NCBI GenBank assembly: GCA_039819065.1
Contig: JBCBSS010000227.1
Span: 1-7,418, forward strand
From: JBCBSS01 sp039819065
Lineage (GTDB): Bacteria > Bacteroidota > Bacteroidia > Cytophagales > Cyclobacteriaceae
DNA length: 7,418 bases
Direction: 5' to 3'
Part shown: positions 1 to 5,916 of the stretch, in pieces
Layout: each line of letters begins with the position of its first letter
How positions within the stretch are numbered: position 1 is the first letter of the stretch
The notes under the pieces: generated by a model
What the model was told of the DNA's origin: nothing
The model's database searches: none
What the model saw: the letters and a program-made list of their open reading frames with translations, nothing else
Program-made: the position numbers and the translations under genes

Positions 1-1112
1 CAGTAGAAGCTTTGGTATCCGAAGGTGATATGGAAGGAATAAGAACAAAAAAGAAGGAACTTACGGAACAGTTGAAAACACTGGAACAAGATATAGCTAT
101 GCTTGACTCTGTTATCAGCGCTAATGATAGTAATAAAAAACTACCATTGGTCACAACATTTGAAGCCAAGACAGAGCAATTCGATCACTACGTCGAGCTT
201 CAAGGTAATGTATCTACCAAGCAGAATGTACTGATCTATCCGGAAATGGCTGGTACTTTGGTTAGGGTGAACGTGAAGGAAGGAGACCGCGTTAGTAAAG
301 GCCAGGTGTTGGCGGTGATTGATAATGGAGGTGCTGGCAGTCAATTACAGCAGTTAAAAACACAATTGGCTTTGGCTAAGACCACGTACGAACGTCGTAA
401 AAGACTCTGGGAGCAGCGTGTAGGATCGGAGATTCAATACCTTGAATCCAAGACAAATTATGAGGCACAAATTGATGCAGTTAAGCAACTGGAAACGCAA
501 CTGGATAAGTACAATATCAGAGCCCCTTTTACTGGTATAATTGACGATGTTATTCGGGATCAGGGCACTGTGGTGGTACCGGCAGGTCCAGGCTCTGAGG
601 TGTTCAGGATCGTAAACCTCTCAGATATGTTTATTGAGGTTAACGTCCCCGAAACTTATATCGCCAATATTACGGCTGGTAAAACGGTCAAGGTATATTT
701 CCCGGTTTTGAATGATACGATAGAATCGAAAGTACGTCAAACGGGTAATTTCATTAATCCTAACAACAGATCTTTCACTGTTGAAATACCTGTGCCAAAC
801 AGAAATGGTAAAATCAAGCCCAACTTGACGGCCAAGGTACAAATCAACGATTATGTGAATGAAAGCGCCATTCTCGTGCCGCAGAGTGTAATCTCTGAAA
901 ATGCTGATGGAGAACAATACGCTTATGTAGCCAAGGACATTGACAACCAAAACATAGGTTTAGCTTCCAAGAATATTATTAAAACAGGTAAGACGCAAGG
1001 TGACTATGTAGAAGTACTATCCGGCATCGCCAGTGGTGATAATATCATAGAAGAAGGAGCCAGGAGTGTTAAAGATGGCCAACAAGTCAAAATATTAAAA
1101 GCAAGTCTATGA
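1..1112 (+). CDS. RND efflux pump periplasmic adaptor (membrane fusion protein), 5' truncated by window edge
   Basis: This is the periplasmic adaptor that links an inner-membrane RND permease to an outer-membrane TolC-like channel. The frame is open to the left edge (codons GTA GAA GCT precede the TTG at 12), so the true start and the expected signal peptide or lipobox lie outside; TTG at 12 is not a credible start. Visible parts in order: a charged, coiled N-terminal segment (about 36-125), the first half of the lipoyl domain (about 228-325, with PEMAGTL and VKEGDRVSKGQ), an alpha-hairpin (about 330-510), the second lipoyl half starting at RAPFTGII (about 519), then beta-barrel and membrane-proximal domains to the TGA at 1110-1112. 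The hairpin tip carries an R-x3-L-x6-S pattern (codons at 393, 405, 426), the TolC-docking signature known from AcrA/MacA-type adaptors. The stop overlaps the permease start, so the two should be co-translated. The family is clear; the substrate cannot be told. Confidence 0.93.
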   Translation, partial: VEALVSEGDMEGIRTKKKELTEQLKTLEQDIAMLDSVISANDSNKKLPLVTTFEAKTEQFDHYVELQGNVSTKQNVLIYPEMAGTLVRVNVKEGDRVSKGQVLAVIDNGGAGSQLQQLKTQLALAKTTYERRKRLWEQRVGSEIQYLESKTNYEAQIDAVKQLETQLDKYNIRAPFTGIIDDVIRDQGTVVVPAGPGSEVFRIVNLSDMFIEVNVPETYIANITAGKTVKVYFPVLNDTIESKVRQTGNFINPNNRSFTVEIPVPNRNGKIKPNLTAKVQINDYVNESAILVPQSVISENADGEQYAYVAKDIDNQNIGLASKNIIKTGKTQGDYVEVLSGIASGDNIIEEGARSVKDGQQVKILKASL

Positions 1113-4100
1113 ACAGTGAAGAGAAAAAAGTAAACAAAGAGTTTCGTCTATCGTCGTGGGCGATTGACAATCCCTCTGTTATTCTTGTATTGATCGTAAT
1201 TTTCTTTCTAATAGGGCTGTCGTCATATTTTGATATGCCCAGAGAGGATTTCCCTGAAATTAAGGAAACCAAGATCTACATCAGTACGCCTTTTCCGGGT
1301 AATACGGCAGAAGATATTGAACGTCTGATCACTGACCCGTTGGAAGACAAGCTTCAAAACCTTAGTAATGTGGTGGAAACGCTTTCTACCTCACAGGAAG
1401 ATTATTCTATCATCACGGTAGAATTTGATGAGGATATTACGGTAGAAGCGGCCAAGCAGAAAGTAAAGGACGAAGTAGACAGTGAGGTTGCTGGTGAAGA
1501 TTGGCCTTTGTTTAATGGTGCCAAAGTTGAGCCGAATGTTTTCGACCTTAACCTATCAGAAGAGATCCCGATCATGAACATCAACATAGCGGGAGATTAT
1601 AAGGTAGAACAGTTGAAAGAATTTGCTGAGTACCTGGAAGACGAGATTGAGGACTTGGAGCAGATCAAACAGGTTGATATAAGAGGTGCCCAAGAGCAAG
1701 AGGTGGAAGTCGCTGTCGACATTTATAAAATGATGGCAGCACAAGTAAGCTTCGGCGATGTATTGTCTGCTATCAGCAATGGCAATATGACTGTCTCCGC
1801 AGGTAACCTTAAAACCAGTGGACAGAGAAGAACCATTAGAATACTGGGTGAAATAGAGGAGCCCAAACAGCTTGATAATTTTGTAGTGAAATCTGAAAAT
1901 GATGCAGCTGTTTACTTAAAAGACATCGCGTCGGTCAGTTTCAAAGAGGAAGATAAAACCACGTACGCGCGCGAGTTTGGTCATAGTGTAGTGATGCTGG
2001 ATGTGAAGAAGCGTGCAGGGAAAAACATGATCATTGCTGCTGACAAGATTCGTGATATCATCAAGGACGCTCAAGTGGATGTCTTTCCCCAGGATTTGGA
2101 TATCTCTGTTTCTAATGACTCATCATCCAGAACGCTGAATCAAGTTGATGACCTTGTCAATAATATTATTTTCGGTATCATCCTCGTGGTAACTGTATTG
2201 ATGTTCTTCTTAGGTTTCCGAAATGCCCTGTTCGTAGGGTTCGCGATACCAATGTCGATGTTCATTTCTTTCATGTTGATCTCGCTCTTCGGATACACGC
2301 TGAACACCATGATCCTATTTGCATTGATTATGGGACTTGGTATGCTCGTGGATAATGGTATTGTGGTGGTAGAGAACGTATACCGACTGATGGATGAAGA
2401 AGGTATGAGCAGGGTCGAAGCGGCTAAGAAGGGAATTGGTGAAATTGCCTTCCCAATCATTATTTCTACATTGACTACTGTAGCGGCCTTCGTACCGTTA
2501 GGTCTATGGCCGGGTGTTATGGGGCAGTTCATGATCTACTTCCCGGTGACGCTTTCCATCGTTCTAGGTTCATCGTTATTCGTGGCTATTTTCATGAACT
2601 CGATGTTGGTATCTCAGTTCATGGAAATTGGAGATAAAGAACTCTCAGTGAAACAGTTAGTGAGGCTATCAATCATTTTGGTTGGCCTGGGTGTGCCTAT
2701 CCTCTTATTTGGAGGATCAATGAGCGGTCTAGGAACCCTTATGCTTGTTAATGCCGTATTGTTCTGGGCATATAAATATGGTATCAAGAGAGCGGCCAAT
2801 TGGTTTCAAAAGAAGTTGTTGGTTCGTTTTGAGAATTTCTACGAAAAGAGAATTACTCACGCGGTAAGAGGTGGCAATGTCTATTGGTACTTCTCATTGA
2901 CAGTGGTACTATTGATCGCCACTTTTATGGCCTTTGGTATGTCAGTTGGTAGTGGAAGAACCAAGGTAGAATTCTTCCCTGACAACACGCCTAACCAGAT
3001 CATAGTATATATCGAGTATCCACAAGGTACGGCGATTGAAAAAACTAACCTTATTACCAAGGAGATTGAGGATCGCGTTTATGGCATCATTAACGATACC
3101 GACTATATCGAAGGCGAAAGAAATTTCTTGGTTGAATCTTCAGTATCACAGGTAGGTGAGGGTGCTGGTAACCCACAAACAGATGGTGGTTCAAATGCGG
3201 AAATGCCACACAGGGCTAAGATTACCGCATCGATGCGTGAATTCAAGTATAGACAAGGAAAAGATTCTGAACTGCTAAGGCAGAAAGTACAAGACGCTCT
3301 TAAGGGAATCTACCCTGGAGTAGCTATTTCTGTTGAAAAAGACGCAGTGGGTCCTCCTGCTGGGTATCCAATCAACATAGAGCTAGAAGGAAATGACTAT
3401 GATGAGTTGATTACCACGGCTGAGGCAATGAGAAACTTCATCAACTCTAAGAACATTCCTGGAATCGAAGAATTGAAGATAGATGTAAATAAAGGCAAAC
3501 CGACGATGCAGGTGGAAGTAGATCGTGAGAAAGCTGGTGAGCTTGGTGTTGCTGTAGGTCAGGTAGGTAGCCAACTGAGAAGATCCTTGTTTGGTGAAAA
3601 AGCCGGTGTCTTCAAAAAAGATGGAGAGGATTATGATATCAACGTCCGTTTCAATCAGGACTTGCGCTACAATACCAGCGCATTGTTCAACCAGAATATC
3701 ATCTTCAAAGATCAAAATTCCGGTAAGTTCAAAGAAGTGCCTATCTCAGCGGTGGCTTACCAGAAGAATACCTCTGGATTTAGCGCCATCAAGCACAGGG
3801 ACTCTAAGCGTGTTGTGACTGTCTATTCCGGGTTGCAGCCTGGTTTTACCGATGCAGGTGCTATAGTGAGGGAGATTCAATCGGAAATGGAAGAGTTCAA
3901 AGGAAAGTCTGCTTCTGTGAATATTGATTACACAGGCCAGATTGAAGAGCAAGAGAAGCAGATGGCTTTCTTAATGGGGGCATTTTTCTCTGGTCTTGGG
4001 TTAATTGCTTTAATATTGGTATTCCAATTCGGAGGTATTTCCAAGCCAATGATCATCATGCTGGCGATATTCTTGAGCTTCATTGGTGTATTCGGTGGGC

Positions 4101-4630
4101 TGATGGCAACTGGTTGGCCATTTGTGATCATGATGACCATGATGGGTATTATATCACTAGCCGGTATTGTTGTAAACAACGGTGTGGTGCTGCTGGATTA
4201 TACCCAGTTACTTATAGATAGGAAGAAAGTGGAGTTGGGTATACCTAAAGAAGAAATGCTTTCTAAAGATGAGGTTAGAAAGATCATCATCAAAGGAGGA
4301 AAAGCCAGGCTTCGTCCAGTTATTCTGACGGCGATCACGACCGTACTAGGACTTGTTCCTTTGGCTATTGGTTTGAATATCAATTTCTTCTCCCTTTTCA
4401 CAGAGTTTGACGCAAAAGTCTACGTCGGTGGAGATAACGTAATCTTCTGGGGACCTTTGGCATGGACTGTAATCTTTGGATTGATCGTAGCTACGTTCCT
4501 GACATTGATCATTGTACCTGTTCTGTTCAGTATAGTTTACAGAATTAAGTACTGGGTGTATGCGAAGAAGAAATCACCAATGCCTGCTAAAGTAGAGGTA
4601 GAAGTGGAAGTGGCTAAGGTAGCCTCGTGA
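1109..4630 (+). CDS. RND (HAE1/AcrB-like) efflux permease, 1173 aa
   Basis: This is an inner-membrane, proton-motive-force-driven RND permease that should work with the adaptor just upstream. The layout is classic: TM1 at about residues 23-40, a periplasmic loop of about 310 residues, TM2-TM6 at about 353-505, a second periplasmic loop at about 612-951, and TM8-TM12 at about 952-1143. It is longer than E. coli AcrB (1049 aa). Two extra hydrophobic stretches (about 518-536 and 541-557) lie between TM6 and TM7, and there is a longer TM11-TM12 loop (about 1090-1116). In the proton relay the TM4 pair is D415-N416 (LVDNGIVVVEN) where AcrB has D407-D408. The AcrB K940 position is N1023 (VVNNGVV), while the R971 and T978 equivalents are kept as R1067 and T1074. 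ATG 1109 is supported because TM1 follows closely; no Shine-Dalgarno precedes it and the ATGA overlap suggests coupling. The C-terminus ends in an alternating Val/Glu tail and TGA TAG tandem stops. The family is certain; the substrate is unknown. Confidence 0.96.
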   Translation: MNSEEKKVNKEFRLSSWAIDNPSVILVLIVIFFLIGLSSYFDMPREDFPEIKETKIYISTPFPGNTAEDIERLITDPLEDKLQNLSNVVETLSTSQEDYSIITVEFDEDITVEAAKQKVKDEVDSEVAGEDWPLFNGAKVEPNVFDLNLSEEIPIMNINIAGDYKVEQLKEFAEYLEDEIEDLEQIKQVDIRGAQEQEVEVAVDIYKMMAAQVSFGDVLSAISNGNMTVSAGNLKTSGQRRTIRILGEIEEPKQLDNFVVKSENDAAVYLKDIASVSFKEEDKTTYAREFGHSVVMLDVKKRAGKNMIIAADKIRDIIKDAQVDVFPQDLDISVSNDSSSRTLNQVDDLVNNIIFGIILVVTVLMFFLGFRNALFVGFAIPMSMFISFMLISLFGYTLNTMILFALIMGLGMLVDNGIVVVENVYRLMDEEGMSRVEAAKKGIGEIAFPIIISTLTTVAAFVPLGLWPGVMGQFMIYFPVTLSIVLGSSLFVAIFMNSMLVSQFMEIGDKELSVKQLVRLSIILVGLGVPILLFGGSMSGLGTLMLVNAVLFWAYKYGIKRAANWFQKKLLVRFENFYEKRITHAVRGGNVYWYFSLTVVLLIATFMAFGMSVGSGRTKVEFFPDNTPNQIIVYIEYPQGTAIEKTNLITKEIEDRVYGIINDTDYIEGERNFLVESSVSQVGEGAGNPQTDGGSNAEMPHRAKITASMREFKYRQGKDSELLRQKVQDALKGIYPGVAISVEKDAVGPPAGYPINIELEGNDYDELITTAEAMRNFINSKNIPGIEELKIDVNKGKPTMQVEVDREKAGELGVAVGQVGSQLRRSLFGEKAGVFKKDGEDYDINVRFNQDLRYNTSALFNQNIIFKDQNSGKFKEVPISAVAYQKNTSGFSAIKHRDSKRVVTVYSGLQPGFTDAGAIVREIQSEMEEFKGKSASVNIDYTGQIEEQEKQMAFLMGAFFSGLGLIALILVFQFGGISKPMIIMLAIFLSFIGVFGGLMATGWPFVIMMTMMGIISLAGIVVNNGVVLLDYTQLLIDRKKVELGIPKEEMLSKDEVRKIIIKGGKARLRPVILTAITTVLGLVPLAIGLNINFFSLFTEFDAKVYVGGDNVIFWGPLAWTVIFGLIVATFLTLIIVPVLFSIVYRIKYWVYAKKKSPMPAKVEVEVEVAKVAS

Positions 4631-4656
4631 TAGACTGATTATTAAGCAAAAAGAGA

Positions 4657-4662
4657 GGGAGG
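4657..4662 (+). promoter_or_regulatory. Shine-Dalgarno-like GGGAGG abutting the phosphoesterase start
   Basis: A purine run ending in GGGAGG lies one base before the ATG at 4664, too close for the usual 5-9 base spacing. The start is still the best choice: an in-frame TAA lies at 4643-4645, no other start codon occurs between it and 4664, and the hydrophobic N-terminus begins within five residues. Either the purine run acts in a non-canonical way or it is chance. Bacteroidota generally depend little on Shine-Dalgarno pairing. Confidence 0.35.
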
Positions 4663-4663
4663 C

Positions 4664-5911
4664 ATGAATAAGCTGGTTGCGATTCCAATAATGTTGTTTT
4701 TGCTATTCTTGATAGACCTTTACGTCTATCAAGGAGTAGCACTGCTGGTCAAGAATAGTAGCGATGTGGCAGGTAAGATTGCCAGGTATGGATACTGGTC
4801 TATTACGGCCATTGCCTTTGCCATTATTCTTATTTACAATTTTGGTAATCCCGATTGGTTCAAAGGGAATTCCAGAAGCCTGCTAATGACCGGCTTATTC
4901 ATCAATTATTTTTCTAAAGTTTTTGCCATCCTTTTCTTGTTTACTGACGACCTGGTTCGGGTGGGCAAATGGGTGGTTTCACTATTTCAAAACCCAAAGC
5001 CATCAGGTGAAGGCAATGCGATCACAAGGTCTGAGTTTCTTACCAAGACGGCTATTGTTGCTGGTACAGTACCTCTGGTCGCCATGAGTTGGGGTGTGAT
5101 ATCTGGTGCACATGACTACCGCATCAGAAGAAAGACCATTTACCTTCCCAATCTGCCCAAGGCTTTCGATGGGATAAGAATAGCGCAACTGTCAGATATT
5201 CACTCTGGTAGCTTTTTCAATAAGACAGCGGTACAAGGCGGTATTGATATGTTGTTGAGAGAAAAGCCTGACATAGCTTTCTTTACCGGTGATCTGGTCA
5301 ATAATGAAACTAAAGAGGTAGAAGACTATATTGACATCTTCGCCAAGATCAAAGCACCTCTAGGCGTGTACTCTGTTACGGGTAATCATGATTATGGTGA
5401 TTATCTATCTAGCTGGGCGCCAGGGGCCAAAGAGCAAAATTTCCGAGACTTAATAGAAGCTCACGGTTATATGGGCTATGACCTGTTAATGAACGAGCAT
5501 CGCTTTATAGAAGTGGATGGAGAGAAGATTGCTATTCTGGGTAATGAGAACTGGGGTGCCGGTAGGTTTGCTAAATATGGCAAGCTGGATCAGGCTTATC
5601 AGGGCAGTGAAGAAGCTCCGGTGAAAATATTGTTATCTCATGACCCTAGCCACTGGGATGCTCAAGTAAGGCCTAAATACCAAGACATTGACCTCATGCT
5701 GGCTGGGCACACTCATGGTTTTCAGTTCGGTGTAGAAATCGGTGGCTTTAAATGGAGCCCATCACAATACGCCTACAAGCAATGGGCTGGGCTATATGAA
5801 GAAAACGGTCAGTACCTCTACGTGAATCGCGGTTTTGGCTATATAGGATATCCTGGCCGAGTAGGCATGCCTCCTGAAATAACAATTCTCGAATTGAAGC
5901 GCGAGGCTTGA
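4664..5911 (+). CDS. Membrane-anchored calcineurin-like metallophosphoesterase (YkuE/LpxG-like group), 415 aa
   Basis: This is a predicted dinuclear-metal phosphoesterase with the full motif set in order: DIH (D178, H180), GDLVN (D210), GNHD (N241, H242), SHD (H326) and GHTH (H349, H351). These are the metal-coordinating and catalytic positions of the calcineurin-like fold. The first ~150 residues are a membrane module with hydrophobic stretches at about 5-28, 44-60 and 73-95. A fourth at about 129-146 follows a TRSEFLTK segment, which looks like a degraded twin-arginine (SRRxFL) motif. The catalytic domain therefore probably sits at a membrane face, perhaps the periplasmic one. YkuE-type and LpxG-type relatives act on phosphorylated substrates at the envelope, including lipid A precursors in the LpxG case; the substrate here is unknown. 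It follows the permease by 33 bases on the same strand with no terminator seen, so it is probably the third gene of the pump operon. Its stop lies 5 bases from the convergent kinase stop. Confidence 0.9.
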   Translation: MNKLVAIPIMLFLLFLIDLYVYQGVALLVKNSSDVAGKIARYGYWSITAIAFAIILIYNFGNPDWFKGNSRSLLMTGLFINYFSKVFAILFLFTDDLVRVGKWVVSLFQNPKPSGEGNAITRSEFLTKTAIVAGTVPLVAMSWGVISGAHDYRIRRKTIYLPNLPKAFDGIRIAQLSDIHSGSFFNKTAVQGGIDMLLREKPDIAFFTGDLVNNETKEVEDYIDIFAKIKAPLGVYSVTGNHDYGDYLSSWAPGAKEQNFRDLIEAHGYMGYDLLMNEHRFIEVDGEKIAILGNENWGAGRFAKYGKLDQAYQGSEEAPVKILLSHDPSHWDAQVRPKYQDIDLMLAGHTHGFQFGVEIGGFKWSPSQYAYKQWAGLYEENGQYLYVNRGFGYIGYPGRVGMPPEITILELKREA

Positions 5912-5916
5912 GTTGC
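5912..5916. other. Five-base convergent intergenic gap
   Basis: The phosphoesterase TGA (5909-5911) and the kinase stop (TTA on the + strand at 5917-5919) are separated by only GTTGC. The only nearby inverted repeat is a 4-bp AAGC/GCTT stem inside the end of the phosphoesterase gene (about 5897-5909) with no T-run, which is too weak to call a terminator. Transcripts from either side must end inside the opposing gene or depend on a factor. Confidence 0.8.

Noticed and set aside
12..14. TTG as the start codon of the adaptor
   Set aside because: The frame continues open to base 3 with no stop, and starting here would leave a periplasmic protein without any signal sequence. The gene is cut by the window edge.
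621..950. 109-codon open frame on the - strand inside the adaptor gene
   Set aside because: It is opposite the conserved beta-barrel coding region of the adaptor and shows no recognisable motif or start signal.
1966..1976. ACGTACGCGCGC-type GC alternation in the permease gene as a regulatory palindrome
   Set aside because: It is short, lies inside conserved coding sequence (Thr-Tyr-Ala-Arg) and has no neighbouring copy.
2140..2532. 130-codon open frame on the - strand inside the permease gene
   Set aside because: It lies opposite the conserved TM2-TM6 coding region, has low-complexity Ser/Ile/Thr-rich content typical of antisense to membrane helices, and shows no recognisable domain.
4631..4663. 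Internal promoter for the phosphoesterase gene
   Set aside because: The 33-base gap shows no match to the Bacteroidota -33/-7 pattern (TTTG and TAnnTTTG) nor to a sigma-70 pair.
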